This document shows, piece after piece, positions 1 to 8,671 of a stretch of 64,000 nt of DNA. How positions within the stretch are numbered: the first letter of the stretch is position 1; each line of letters starts with the position of its first letter. The notes beneath the pieces were generated by a model. That model searched no databases and was not told the DNA's origin. It saw only the letters and a list, made by a program, of their open reading frames with translations. This DNA is from Paenalcaligenes faecalis. GTDB lineage: Bacteria > Pseudomonadota > Gammaproteobacteria > Burkholderiales > Burkholderiaceae_B. The DNA lies in the NCBI RefSeq assembly GCF_027557445.1, contig NZ_CP106841.1:2342001-2406000 (forward strand), given 5' to 3'. Both the position numbers and the translations under genes were made by a program.

Positions 1-73
1 GTAGCTGCTACACGTCGATTCACTAAGGAACAATTTTTCATTTATTTATTTAGGTATAAGCTCATAGCTACGC

Positions 74-79
74 TATAAT
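74..79 (+). promoter_or_regulatory. -10 element of the terC-family gene
   Basis: A perfect TATAAT hexamer lies about 10 bases before the start of the riboswitch-like sequence, which is where a transcript carrying that element should begin. No good -35 box is visible at 16-18 bp upstream (the stretch is AT-rich). The call rests on the match and on position. Confidence 0.5.
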
Positions 80-84
80 TCCTT

Positions 85-220
85 CTATCAAGGGGAGTAG
101 CTTAACTTTTCCGACGCATCGTCATCACGGCTGTACGTTTATACGTCTCCCGGTGCGCGGGTAACGAACTACACAGTTAAATGTGGCCTCAACCCACATC
201 GTTACAAGCAAGACCTTGCC
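85..220 (+). ncRNA. yybP-ykoY (manganese) riboswitch, putative aptamer
   Basis: The 5' part contains AAGGGGAGTAGC (about 90-101) and the 3' part GCAAGACC (208-215). Both are recalled hallmarks of the yybP-ykoY Mn2+ riboswitch, and between them lies a GC-rich hairpin region (CGGTGCGCGGG near 150). The element sits in the 5' leader of a TerC-family gene, the classic context (for example alx in Escherichia coli). Boundaries are approximate, since no covariance model was run. Direct observation: motifs and position. Established knowledge: family association. Inference: Mn2+ sensing here. Confidence 0.75.
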
Positions 221-256
221 ATTCAAAGGGCAAGATGCGCGTACTCCAAATGAAAC

Positions 257-288
257 GGCCTGTCCTTTGTGGAATCAGGCCTTTTTTT
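257..288 (+). terminator. Intrinsic terminator in the riboswitch expression platform
   Basis: GGCCTG (257-262) pairs with CAGGCC (276-281) and is followed directly by seven T residues, only 15 bases before the start codon at 304. A terminator inside the leader, after the aptamer and before the gene, suggests transcriptional attenuation with read-through when the ligand is bound. A second stem, CTTGCC with GGGCAAG (about 214-235), lies between aptamer and terminator and may take part in switching. Confidence 0.7.
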
Positions 289-303
289 ATTGTCGGAGTT
301 TTT

Positions 304-1020
304 ATGTTGGAATTTTTTCAAACACTCAGCTGGGCTGCTGTCTTTCAGATCATCATGATCGACATTTTGCTCGGGGGCGATAATGCAGTTGTTATTGCAC
401 TCGCTTGTCGTAATTTGCCTGAAAAACAACGTCTACAAGGCGTCCTTTGGGGGACAGCAGGGGCCATCATTCTACGTGTTATTTTGATTGCTTTTGCCTT
501 AACTCTCTTAACTATCCCGTATTTAAAAATCATAGGTGCCTTATTATTGGCATGGGTAGCGATTCGTCTACTCGTTCCAGAGGATGAAAGTCACGGCAAT
601 ATTACCAGCAGTGTTTCTGTGTGGGCGGCTGTAAAGACCATCATTATTGCCGACTTTGTTATGAGTTTAGATAACGTCATCGCCATTGCGGGGGCAGCAC
701 AATTAGCCAGCCCTGACCATCAATTAGGTCTGGTCATCTTTGGCTTAGTCATCAGTATTCCCATCATTGTTTGGGGCAGCACCCTAATCCTAAAACTCAT
801 AGACCGCTTCCCCTCGATCGTCACCTTAGGCGCAGGCTTATTAGGATGGATCGCTGGTGGTCTATTGGTAACTGATATTGCTTATATTGAGCGTTTTGGC
901 GAGCCTAGCAACACCGTTCACTACGGTGCGCAGATTGCTGGCGCCGTTGTGATTATTCTTCTAGGTAAGCTCTTGGCTAGCCGAAAAAGTAAAAAACAAC
1001 CCCCTACCCCTGCCGCCTAA
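304..1020 (+). CDS. TerC family integral membrane protein (YjbE/Alx-like metal transporter)
   Basis: The 238-residue protein is almost entirely hydrophobic, with about seven membrane segments. It carries the TerC signatures ILLGGDNAVVIALA near the N-terminus and a second DFVMSLDNVIAIAGAA repeat after the middle, giving the two acidic GGDN/SLDN motifs of the family. TerC proteins of this type are linked to Mn2+ export or metal loading of secreted proteins. ATG 304 is chosen because GGAG lies at 295-298; an upstream in-frame ATG at 181 would fall inside the riboswitch. The C-terminus ends in a basic tail. Regulation by Mn2+ through the leader riboswitch is likely. Substrate is inferred. Confidence 0.9.
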   Translation: MLEFFQTLSWAAVFQIIMIDILLGGDNAVVIALACRNLPEKQRLQGVLWGTAGAIILRVILIAFALTLLTIPYLKIIGALLLAWVAIRLLVPEDESHGNITSSVSVWAAVKTIIIADFVMSLDNVIAIAGAAQLASPDHQLGLVIFGLVISIPIIVWGSTLILKLIDRFPSIVTLGAGLLGWIAGGLLVTDIAYIERFGEPSNTVHYGAQIAGAVVIILLGKLLASRKSKKQPPTPAA

Positions 1021-1046
1021 CGGGTAGACAATGCCCCTTAACTCAA

Positions 1047-1070
1047 ACCCTGCCTCGGCAGGGTTTTTTT
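1047..1070 (+). terminator. Rho-independent terminator after the TerC gene
   Basis: ACCCTGCC (1047-1054) and GGCAGGGT (1057-1064) form a perfect stem with a tiny loop, followed by seven Ts. It lies 27 bases after the stop codon and before the convergent helicase gene. Confidence 0.9.
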
Positions 1071-1171
1071 GTACAGAACCTAAAAAAGCAGTTAGCTCTT
1101 GTCTTTATAGCTCTGCCCTTGCTGCGTCAGTCTATAGCGCTGTAATCGACTCGTTTTCTTTTCAGGTATGA

Positions 1172-3385
1172 TTACCCTCTCCATCTCTTAAATGCGCTTT
1201 CATCTAAATCAGCGGGGACATACCAGGTTTTTTTAACGGGGTCCCAGCGCGCACCGAGTGATTTGGCTTGATCTTTATCCGCAAAAGGAACACGTAAATC
1301 AATACGACCATCCGCATAACTATTTTGAGAGGCGGAGGATGAGGCATACGCCACGGACGCACGTTGAGGCGCAACAAACGACCCCGCATTAGCGGGTACG
1401 GGTTTAACCAAATAAGGTTGCTGCTGCAGTTGTTGCAAGCGTTCTAAAGCGGGGGCTTTGACTTGCTCTAACTGTAATTCAGCTAAATAGTCACTCACTT
1501 TATGACTATCCTGAGGCACAAATAAGCTGAGTCGTTTTTGAGTCCGTGTGATACCTACATAAAATAAATTATGCTCTATTTGCCCACTGTTTTTAGCAGA
1601 GGGGAACTCCCCTTGTTCCAATAATGGCATCAGTACATGCTCATATTCCTTGCCTTTTGCTTGGGCAACCGTACACACCACCAGGGCTTGCGCAGCCTGT
1701 GCACCAGCCTCATCGGTTTGAGCACACCATGTATAAAAATCACGTAAGCTTAACTGCAGGTCAGCCGCAACCTGTATAAATCCAGCAATGGACTTCTGAA
1801 TCACGGTGGCTTGATGATCAAACACATAAATACGCTTTGCCACATTGAGCATATCCAATTGCTCACACAGCTGCGTTAGGACCTCGGCGGCACGCGTATT
1901 TTCATCGACTTGCTCTAAAAAATGCAGCGCTTCGCTTATGCGCCAGCGCCCTTGCGCTGAACCCGTGCGCTGTATCTGACCTTGATAAAAAGTAGAGAGT
2001 AATTGAGGAAACTCGGCGATCTCGCTAGCCGCCTCTTGCAACAGGCTATCAGCTAAATGAATCTCACTAAATAACGCCAAGGCATGAACTATTTTTTTTC
2101 TGATTTCCATTGAGCCAATATGGCTTAATCCATTGAGTGCCAGTGCCATCAAACCACGTAAAAATAGAATCTCATCGCGCTGCAAATACCCCGTAAAACC
2201 ATGTAGCTGATAGGCAATACCTGCTTTTAAAAAACTGTTTTCTAGGTGAATAGATTGATGCTCATCACGTAATAACACCGCACACTGATCTAAACGTCCA
2301 CCTTGTTTTTGCCACAACAAAATAGCATTCAACACAGGCTGCATGGCTAATTCAGTTTCGGACTCTTGGTACTGATGCACATGAATTTGTGTGCCTAAAG
2401 CCAAGGCACTATCCACCTTTTTCTTTTTAAAGGCGGCAACCGCATAAGCCAAATAGGGGCCATGTCTATAGGTATAGCTGAGAGGGTAGGTTTGCAGATG
2501 AGTAAAATAGGCTGCAAAGCGCTCATGTAAATAACTGGCATCAGCAGCCAGTTGTTTATAAATCACTTGGTCTTTATCGCCAGCAGCCACTAAATAGGTT
2601 TTATCTTTGGATAAAAGGGCTCGCAAAATCTGAAAGGAAGCCTCATTCGCATCATGTAACTCATCCACCACAACCAAGCGATAATCGGGTAATAGCTGCA
2701 ATAAATCGGGCGACTCTTGTAAGGCACAAGCTAGGTCATAAGTACCGTCAAAAGGCCCTCTAAACAACACTCCTTCGTAAGGGCTTTGTCGTAACTGCTC
2801 ATACTGCTGTGTCCACAAAAAATCTGTTAGCGTCACCCCTGCTATCAGGGCTTTTTCTGTGATGCTTTCGTCCTCTTGAGACTGTAAACCGAGACTTGCC
2901 TTCAAGCGCAACTGACTTTGAAAAAACTGGCTCAACGCCACATGGTGAGTACGAAAATCCAGCTCATGTTCCGTATCGGCATACAACAGGCTCAATCGTT
3001 CCAGTGACTCAATCGCGATAGGCTTTAACTCATGCAACGTCGCTAAAGAGGGCGGCGCCGACTCCTCCCAAAAAGCAAGGGTCTGCCGTGAAAACCCCTC
3101 TATCGTATGCAAGGCTAATTTTCTAACAACAAAAGGCGAAACACCTAAATCGATAAGACGCTGCTGTAAAACGGCTAAGGCCTCTGGGGTAAAAACCAAA
3201 CCCAGAATTTGTTGCGGGGCCAAACCGCGTGCCAAGGCTTCGCCTATGCGCAATGCCAATGTGGTTGTTTTTGCTGCCCCTGCATTCGCCTCAATCAAAC
3301 TAATACGATGCTGAGAGCATTGAATGGCTTGCTGCTCAGAGGTTGGAATCACCCCTCTAGGTATAAAACGTGGCGCGCGGCTCAT
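1172..3385 (-). CDS. UvrD/Rep-like superfamily 1 helicase with C-terminal DUF5710 module
   Basis: The 737-residue protein has SF1A helicase motifs: a Q-motif-like PTSEQQAIQ near residue 15, a Walker A variant NAGAAKTTT near 35 (canonical AGSGKT, so the Gly before Lys is Ala), Walker B VVDELHDA near 240, TYRHGP near 305 and motif VI YVGITRTQKRL near 605. After a Gln/Pro/Ser-rich linker the last 45 residues (DLRVPFADKDQAKSLGARW..TWYVP) match DUF5710, a small domain often attached to DNA-processing enzymes. It probably translocates on or unwinds DNA in repair or in handling of foreign DNA. It lies three bases upstream-to-downstream of the SapC gene on the same strand and is likely co-transcribed with it. 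The specific role is unknown. Confidence 0.85.
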   Translation of the reverse strand: MSRAPRFIPRGVIPTSEQQAIQCSQHRISLIEANAGAAKTTTLALRIGEALARGLAPQQILGLVFTPEALAVLQQRLIDLGVSPFVVRKLALHTIEGFSRQTLAFWEESAPPSLATLHELKPIAIESLERLSLLYADTEHELDFRTHHVALSQFFQSQLRLKASLGLQSQEDESITEKALIAGVTLTDFLWTQQYEQLRQSPYEGVLFRGPFDGTYDLACALQESPDLLQLLPDYRLVVVDELHDANEASFQILRALLSKDKTYLVAAGDKDQVIYKQLAADASYLHERFAAYFTHLQTYPLSYTYRHGPYLAYAVAAFKKKKVDSALALGTQIHVHQYQESETELAMQPVLNAILLWQKQGGRLDQCAVLLRDEHQSIHLENSFLKAGIAYQLHGFTGYLQRDEILFLRGLMALALNGLSHIGSMEIRKKIVHALALFSEIHLADSLLQEAASEIAEFPQLLSTFYQGQIQRTGSAQGRWRISEALHFLEQVDENTRAAEVLTQLCEQLDMLNVAKRIYVFDHQATVIQKSIAGFIQVAADLQLSLRDFYTWCAQTDEAGAQAAQALVVCTVAQAKGKEYEHVLMPLLEQGEFPSAKNSGQIEHNLFYVGITRTQKRLSLFVPQDSHKVSDYLAELQLEQVKAPALERLQQLQQQPYLVKPVPANAGSFVAPQRASVAYASSSASQNSYADGRIDLRVPFADKDQAKSLGARWDPVKKTWYVPADLDESAFKRWRG

Positions 3386-3388
3386 GGC

Positions 3389-4105
3389 TTATGCCGTTGC
3401 TCGTTTAGCTAAGGTATCTAAATTCAATAAGGAAAGGCGGTGCTGCTCAATTAAGCCTAAAGTGCCATTGTGATACATCTGCGCTAACTCCTCATCCGTC
3501 AAGGAGGACAGTTTATCGGTGTCCACCACCCACACACCGCCGACTCGCTCGGTTTTGTTGCCAACCGTCAGATCAATAGAGCGTTCAACCAGCAAGCCTT
3601 TTTCTTTGAGGCGCATGATCCAGTGTTGGGTTTGCTCAAGCTCAACCTGTAGAGTTCGCAACGCATGCAACAACTGGCTTAAATAAGCGGAAGGCTCTAT
3701 ACCCTCAAAAAAAGCCAGACCCTCTTTATGATTTAGACCTGGATAGCTTTGTTCTACAAAGACCAACGGCTCTTGCTGCTGCGCATCAACACCTAACTGG
3801 AAGGGGTGACGTTTCGCATAGGCGGGAATGTAATGGTGCGGCTCCCAACTTTGATCATCGTGTACAAAAAGGTTTTGACCTTGATTAAAGCCAAGCAAAG
3901 CCACGGATTGCAATAACGTGCCTTCAGCATTTGCGGCAATAAAAACGATAGGATAATTTTTGCAGGCCAGCTCAAACTCACTTTGAGCCAAAGGCAGCGC
4001 ATTTTGGTTTTTCAAAAAACCATAATGATTATTCTGTAGATTAATTTTTAAATTAACATCACTGCCATCTAACGCAATCCAGCCTGGCACATTATTTTTA
4101 GACAT
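3389..4105 (-). CDS. SapC family protein
   Basis: A 238-residue protein with the pattern of the SapC family: ALPLAQSEFELACKNYPIVF near residues 35-55, LLGFNQGQNLFV near 70, a YIPAYAKRHPF block near 90 and a C-terminal ITxLD-like ending. SapC was first described next to S-layer genes in Campylobacter, but most members have no proven role; some lie beside tryptophan halogenase or TonB genes. Start at 4105 is chosen because GGGGG precedes the ATG; a longer frame to 4162 would run into the promoter of the divergent iron-transport operon. The helicase gene follows 3 bp after its stop. Family assignment is by eye. Confidence 0.75.
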   Translation of the reverse strand: MSKNNVPGWIALDGSDVNLKINLQNNHYGFLKNQNALPLAQSEFELACKNYPIVFIAANAEGTLLQSVALLGFNQGQNLFVHDDQSWEPHHYIPAYAKRHPFQLGVDAQQQEPLVFVEQSYPGLNHKEGLAFFEGIEPSAYLSQLLHALRTLQVELEQTQHWIMRLKEKGLLVERSIDLTVGNKTERVGGVWVVDTDKLSSLTDEELAQMYHNGTLGLIEQHRLSLLNLDTLAKRATA

Positions 4106-4162
4106 AAAACCCCCGATCAAAACACCATTATATAGGCATAGGCAAGCCCCCTGATAATCCAC

Positions 4163-4196
4163 TATACTAACTTAAGTAATAACTATTCTCATTTGC
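4163..4196 (+). promoter_or_regulatory. -10 box and Fur-box-like site before the iron ABC transporter genes
   Basis: TATACT (4163-4168) is a good -10 box. The 19-mer at 4178-4196 (AATAACTATTCTCATTTGC) matches the Fur consensus GATAATGATAATCATTATC at 12 of 19 positions by hand count. It lies between the likely transcription start and the ATG at 4201, a good position for repression. No Shine-Dalgarno sequence is visible. The Fur call is inference from this match and the downstream genes. Confidence 0.55.
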
Positions 4197-4200
4197 ATTT

Positions 4201-5244
4201 ATGTCAACTACCTCGGCTCCTATCGCCGCCTATCAGCACGTTTTATCACGTCGTCTTTGGCTTATGCTGGCCCTTGTCTTAGCCATCGTTGCCAGTCTAA
4301 TCGCTGACTTTATGTTGGGCCCATCAGGCTTAGCCTGGTCTGAACTCTATGCAGCGCTTTTTAATCCAGCCAGCGCAGACCCAACCACGCGCGTCATTGT
4401 CTGGGATATACGTCTCCCCTTTGCCATGATGGCGATTGCGATAGGCATGGGCCTAGGCTTATCTGGTGCAGAGATGCAAACCATTTTAAATAATCCTTTA
4501 GCCAGTCCTTTTACACTGGGTATTTCATCCGCTGCTGCATTTGGGGCCTCTTTAGCTATTGTGTTAAATCTGTCTATTCCTGGCATACCCCCTAGCTGGA
4601 TGATTGCAACTAATGCGTTTATTTTCGCCGTCTTTTCCGCCTTGCTTTTAGATGCAGTCGCTCGTTGGGGTGCGCTCAGCACATCCTCTTTGGTGCTATT
4701 TGGGATTGCCTTGGTCTTTTCCTTTAATGCCTTAGTCTCTTTGATGCAGTTTGTAGCCAGTGCAGAAGCCCTTCAAGGCTTGGTTTTCTGGACTCTAGGT
4801 AGTTTATCCAGAGCCAGTTGGCCTAAAGTTGGCCTGATGTTTTTAGCCTTTGCTCTTTTATTTCCTTTGGCTATGCGAGACTCATGGAAACTCACCGCTT
4901 TGCGTCTGGGCGAGGAACGAGCGCTTAGCTTTGGTATTAACGTCCAACGTCTGCGCCTTAGCTCTTTATTGCGCATTAGTCTATTGGCTGCGCTTGCGGT
5001 TTCCTTTGTAGGAACCATTGGCTTTATCGGTTTGATCGCCCCACACATTGCACGACGACTCTTTGGGGAGGATCATCGTTTTTATCTACCTGGCAGCGCT
5101 TTGGTTGGGGCATTAATTTTATCAATGGCCTCTATCGCCTCTAAAAACATGGTGTCGGGCATTATTATCCCTGTGGGTATTGTGACCTCTCTAGTCGGCG
5201 TACCCTTTTTCTTGTCCGTGGTATTACGCCGCCAAGCCGCCTAA
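4201..5244 (+). CDS. FecCD-family iron-siderophore ABC transporter permease
   Basis: The 347-residue polytopic protein shows the FecCD/BtuC-type features: an early GSGLSGAEMQTILNNPLASP-like loop (here GLGLSGAEMQTILNNPLASP, about residues 83-102), then GISSAAAFGA, and near the C-terminus GTIGFIGLIAPHIAR and the final VGIVTSLVGVPFF block. It should form a homodimeric membrane channel for a ferric siderophore with the ATPase gene 9 bp downstream and the binding protein after that. As the first gene behind a Fur-like site it is probably iron-repressed. Length is normal for the family. The exact siderophore is inferred from the neighbours. Confidence 0.93.
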   Translation: MSTTSAPIAAYQHVLSRRLWLMLALVLAIVASLIADFMLGPSGLAWSELYAALFNPASADPTTRVIVWDIRLPFAMMAIAIGMGLGLSGAEMQTILNNPLASPFTLGISSAAAFGASLAIVLNLSIPGIPPSWMIATNAFIFAVFSALLLDAVARWGALSTSSLVLFGIALVFSFNALVSLMQFVASAEALQGLVFWTLGSLSRASWPKVGLMFLAFALLFPLAMRDSWKLTALRLGEERALSFGINVQRLRLSSLLRISLLAALAVSFVGTIGFIGLIAPHIARRLFGEDHRFYLPGSALVGALILSMASIASKNMVSGIIIPVGIVTSLVGVPFFLSVVLRRQAA

Positions 5245-5253
5245 GGATTCACC

Positions 5254-6048
5254 ATGCTAGAAGTTAAACAACTACAAGTCGGATACGGTAAAAAAACCAT
5301 TCTGCAACAGGTAGACATTACCCCCATCGCCGCTGGTCAAGTGGTCTCTTTGCTTGGGGCCAATGGCTGTGGCAAATCTACGTTACTGAAAAGTCTAGCT
5401 GGCCTCATTAAGCCAAAACAAGGCCAGATCATGCTGAATCAAGCGGACTTGAGCCAACAAAATTTTGAGCAGCGTGCTCAGCATGTGGTCTATCTCCCCC
5501 AGTCCTTGCCCGCCTCTGTCCATTTGCGAGTCTTTGAGTCTGTGCTGGTTGCAGCCAATGCCACCTTACGGCCTACTCAACACTCGGCAACCGATGCTGA
5601 CAGTATTATGCTGATGCTAGAAAAACTGGGCATTACTCATTTAGCTATGCGCTATTTGGACGAACTATCTGGCGGACAAAAGCAATTAGTTGGCTTAGCC
5701 CAAGCCCTGATCCGTAAACCCAAGCTATTGCTTTTAGATGAGCCCTTATCTGCATTGGATCTGAACTATCAATACCATGTGATGCAACTGGTCAAAGAGC
5801 AAACCAAAGCGCATCAGATGATCAGTGTCATTGTGTTGCACGATCTCAATGTGTCTATGCAGCATAGTGACGAATGCGTCTTATTACATAGCGGTAAAGT
5901 CTTAGCACAAGGTGCAGTCGATCAGGTGATTACCGCACCAAATTTAGCTACCGCCTACGGGGTCGCAACGCGTATTGAGCCATGTAGCCAACAGCAACTA
6001 CATGTTTTTATTGATGGTCTAACTGCCTCCACCCAGGGAGTGTTATGA
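5254..6048 (+). CDS. Iron-siderophore ABC transporter ATP-binding protein (FepC/FecE-like)
   Basis: The 264-residue ATPase has Walker A GANGCGKST (residues 35-43), Q-loop YLPQS, signature LSGGQKQ, Walker B LLLLDEPLSALD and the switch His in VIVLHDLN. It powers the FecCD permease encoded immediately upstream. The gene overlaps the next one by 4 bp (ATGA), so translation is probably coupled. The order permease, ATPase, binding protein and the siderophore genes that follow support ferric-siderophore import. Confidence 0.93.
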   Translation: MLEVKQLQVGYGKKTILQQVDITPIAAGQVVSLLGANGCGKSTLLKSLAGLIKPKQGQIMLNQADLSQQNFEQRAQHVVYLPQSLPASVHLRVFESVLVAANATLRPTQHSATDADSIMLMLEKLGITHLAMRYLDELSGGQKQLVGLAQALIRKPKLLLLDEPLSALDLNYQYHVMQLVKEQTKAHQMISVIVLHDLNVSMQHSDECVLLHSGKVLAQGAVDQVITAPNLATAYGVATRIEPCSQQQLHVFIDGLTASTQGVL

Positions 6049-7184
6049 AGCGAATTTTCTTTTTTCTAAGCAGTCTACTCGTCGCCTTTACTGCTCATGC
6101 TGAGCCCATTCAGGTGACAGATGTCATGGGTCGCGAAATCACCTTACCACAGCCCGCTAAACGAATTATTTTGACGCAAGCGCGTCATATGCCAGTGCTT
6201 GCTCTATTGCACCCTGACCCCATCAGTTTACTCGTAGGCTGGTCAGACGAGTTCAAAACCTCTTTTGCTAATGAGTACAAAACCTACGAACAGCACTTCC
6301 CTGCCATTAACCAAATTGCGGTGGTAGGTCGTCATACAGCAGAAAGTTTTTCTATAGAGCAAAGTTTGGCCCAACGTCCAGACCTTGTTGTCCTTACCTC
6401 ACGCTTTGCAGGACTATTACCCAATCAAGATCCAAAAGAATCCGCGTTAATTCGTCGATTTGAAGACGCAGGTGTGGCGGTACTGATTGTGGATTTCTTT
6501 ATGGACCCCATGAACAACACCATTCCTAGCCTACGGGCTTTAGGAGCTGCTATAGGCGAACCGGAGCGAACGGCTGAATTCATTACATTTTATGAGCAGC
6601 AAATGCAAACAGTTAGCGAGCGTCTACAAGGGGTAACAGAGCAAGATCGCCCCCTCGTCTTTGTGCATGCACACGCAGGCAGTACAGACTGCTGCAACTC
6701 TCCTGGTCAAGGCACATTCAATGACATGATTAGCTATGCAGGCGGTCATAATATTGGTGCTGATGTTTTAAAAACACAAACGGGCAAGTTAAATTTTGAA
6801 TACATCAATGCCAGTAACCCTGCTGCATATGTAGCCACCGGTACTGGTGCAAGCAGTCGCAATCAAGCAGGCGGGCTACGCATTGGTACAAATGCTAGTG
6901 AAGAAGAGGCTCGCACCAGTCTAGAGCAAATAATTAAATCCAATCGTTTGCAACATCTACACGCCGTCCAGCAAGGGAATGCGCACGGTATTTGGCACGC
7001 ATTTAATGACTCCCCCTTGCATGTCATCTTTATTCAAGCCTTAGCAAACTGGTTACATCCTGATCTCATGCAAGGGGTGTCTGCCCAAAGCACCTTAGAC
7101 ACGATTAATGAGCGCTTTTTAACTATCCCCATGCAGGGCAGTTATTTAGTCAATATCCACGCCTCTGCCACCAAGGATCAGTAA
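6045..7184 (+). CDS. Periplasmic siderophore-binding protein (FecB/FepB-like)
   Basis: The 379-residue protein starts with a signal peptide (KR followed by a hydrophobic run and a TAHA/E cleavage-like site near residue 20). It continues with the binding-protein opening VTDVMGREITLPQPAKRII and then RPDLVVLTSRF, typical of the periplasmic cluster-8 family for siderophores, heme and B12. An extra CC pair (TDCCNSPG, about residue 215) is unusual for the family but resembles some Brucella/Alcaligenes-type members. It delivers the ferric complex to the permease/ATPase encoded upstream. The start overlaps the ATPase stop by 4 bp. Confidence 0.88.
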   Translation: MKRIFFFLSSLLVAFTAHAEPIQVTDVMGREITLPQPAKRIILTQARHMPVLALLHPDPISLLVGWSDEFKTSFANEYKTYEQHFPAINQIAVVGRHTAESFSIEQSLAQRPDLVVLTSRFAGLLPNQDPKESALIRRFEDAGVAVLIVDFFMDPMNNTIPSLRALGAAIGEPERTAEFITFYEQQMQTVSERLQGVTEQDRPLVFVHAHAGSTDCCNSPGQGTFNDMISYAGGHNIGADVLKTQTGKLNFEYINASNPAAYVATGTGASSRNQAGGLRIGTNASEEEARTSLEQIIKSNRLQHLHAVQQGNAHGIWHAFNDSPLHVIFIQALANWLHPDLMQGVSAQSTLDTINERFLTIPMQGSYLVNIHASATKDQ

Positions 7185-7188
7185 GCTC

Positions 7189-7971
7189 ATGCAGTTTTGG
7201 CAACATACACTACGCGCCCCGAATGGCAGTGACTATCTATTACGTCTTTGGTCACCTCAAGACCCCGCCCCTGCCGAAGGCTATCCCTTGCTGTTACTGC
7301 TGGATGGCGACTGGATTCATGACCATGTGCGTTTGTTTTTAGCGCGTCAGCCTCGTCATATTAACTACGCTATTGCCACACTGGGTTTTGGATTAGAGCG
7401 ACCTGCGGCGCGCCAGCGGCGTTCCTATGACTATACCCCGCTCCCACCGCCCCCTCATGAGGCAGTAGACCCAAGAGAGCCAAACTGGCCTTGCGGTGGG
7501 GCCGTTGATTTAATGGCTTTTATTCAGCAGCAGGTTTTACCCACCATCCAGCAGCAATTATCGATAGACCCTACGCGTTTAGGTTTATATGGCCATTCGT
7601 ATGGTGGACTCTTTGTTTTATACAGCTTATTAACGCAACCCCACCTGTTTAAACACTATATTTCAGCCAGCCCGTCACTCTGGTGGTACGCACCATTTAT
7701 GCAAAATCTGGCGGCTCAACTCCCCGAGCTAACACGCCGCATCCAATTAAGCGTGCTGATAGGAGGCAAAGAGCAATGGCGGCCTAAGCCCGCTGATCCT
7801 CAAGCCCCCCGTCCTGATGGAATCCCTACCTTACGATTTCTAGAGCCATTTTTAACTCAGTTACCCCAACGTAGTCAGTTAAAACAACAACTACACATCT
7901 ATCCTGAGGCGGAGCACGGAGCCATGTTGGGTCTATCCACCGAATTTGCTCTATTAGAATTCATGGCCTAA
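7189..7971 (+). CDS. Alpha/beta hydrolase of the siderophore esterase type (Fes/IroE/BesA-like)
   Basis: The 260-residue hydrolase has the nucleophile elbow YGHSYGGLF (Ser about 137), LLLLLDGDWIHD near residue 37 (a D-G-D strand typical of the esterase-D/IroE group), and a likely catalytic His in PEAEHGAM near 243. There is no obvious signal peptide, so it is predicted to be cytoplasmic. In a locus that imports and makes a catecholate ester siderophore, its likely job is to hydrolyse the seryl trilactone or its ferric complex to release iron. It follows the binding-protein gene by 4 bp and precedes the phosphopantetheinyl transferase gene by 2 bp. Confidence 0.82.
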   Translation: MQFWQHTLRAPNGSDYLLRLWSPQDPAPAEGYPLLLLLDGDWIHDHVRLFLARQPRHINYAIATLGFGLERPAARQRRSYDYTPLPPPPHEAVDPREPNWPCGGAVDLMAFIQQQVLPTIQQQLSIDPTRLGLYGHSYGGLFVLYSLLTQPHLFKHYISASPSLWWYAPFMQNLAAQLPELTRRIQLSVLIGGKEQWRPKPADPQAPRPDGIPTLRFLEPFLTQLPQRSQLKQQLHIYPEAEHGAMLGLSTEFALLEFMA

Positions 7972-7973
7972 TT

Positions 7974-8624
7974 ATGCTCACTGTTTATTGGTTTGATACC
8001 TCCAGCAGCCCAATTACAGCTGAGCTGCAAACCAAATTATCGTCTGAAGAGTGGGCAATCGCGCATCAATTCAAAACCAAAGCCTTGCAGCGTCGTTACC
8101 TATGGAGCAGAGCCATATTACGGCAACAAATCGAAGACTTAACTGGGGAAAAGGCCGCCACTCTCTCGTTTGCGCTTGGCCCCCATCAAAAGCCGTATCT
8201 ATTGCACCTGCCTGTCCATTTTTCAATCAGCCATAGCCAGCACATTAGCGCTATCGCACTCAGTTCTAACCCGATTGGAATTGATATAGAGCATTTATCT
8301 ATCCCCTTCAATCAACAACTTTTAGCTGTTTTTCTCTCTGAATCAGAACAAGTAGCCTGCCAAAGCTCTGCCGACTACTATCGATTCTGGTGTATTAAAG
8401 AGGCCGTACTTAAAGCCAAAGGAACCGGATTTTATATAGACCCTCTTCAGGTTCAGATCCAACCATCGGTCTCTGCTGTCTTTTCTGTTCAAGTCCACAA
8501 CGAGTGCTTTGCCGCCCAAAGTCTACGATTACAACCAGAGTTAGAACTCGCCATTGCGCAGCGCCTACCAATAGCATCATTGTCTGTACGGAATTTATGC
8601 CCAACTCGTTTATTTTCGTTTTAA
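7974..8624 (+). CDS. 4'-phosphopantetheinyl transferase (Sfp/EntD-like)
   Basis: The 216-residue protein carries the Sfp-family motifs HFSISHSQ (about residue 82), PIGIDIEHL (about 100) and FWCIKEAVLKAKGTGF (about 134), the last providing the Lys/Glu of the active site. It activates carrier domains by attaching the phosphopantetheine arm from CoA. The obvious targets are the free aryl carrier protein and the T domain of the NRPS encoded just downstream. It ends shortly before the promoter of the biosynthetic unit, so it is the last gene of the transport operon. Confidence 0.9.
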   Translation: MLTVYWFDTSSSPITAELQTKLSSEEWAIAHQFKTKALQRRYLWSRAILRQQIEDLTGEKAATLSFALGPHQKPYLLHLPVHFSISHSQHISAIALSSNPIGIDIEHLSIPFNQQLLAVFLSESEQVACQSSADYYRFWCIKEAVLKAKGTGFYIDPLQVQIQPSVSAVFSVQVHNECFAAQSLRLQPELELAIAQRLPIASLSVRNLCPTRLFSF

Positions 8625-8629
8625 AGTGC

Positions 8630-8665
8630 TACACTAAAACTTAACTGACAATCATTCTCATTATC
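8630..8665 (+). promoter_or_regulatory. Promoter and Fur box of the siderophore biosynthetic operon
   Basis: An extended -10 (TGCTACACT, hexamer at 8630-8635) is followed by a 19-mer at 8647-8665 matching the Fur consensus GATAATGATAATCATTATC at 15 of 19 positions by hand count. The site ends 6 bp before the ATG at 8672 and occupies the place where a Shine-Dalgarno sequence would be. Iron repression by Fur is a strong inference; the SD-less start is seen directly. Confidence 0.75.
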
Positions 8666-8671
8666 ATTGTT

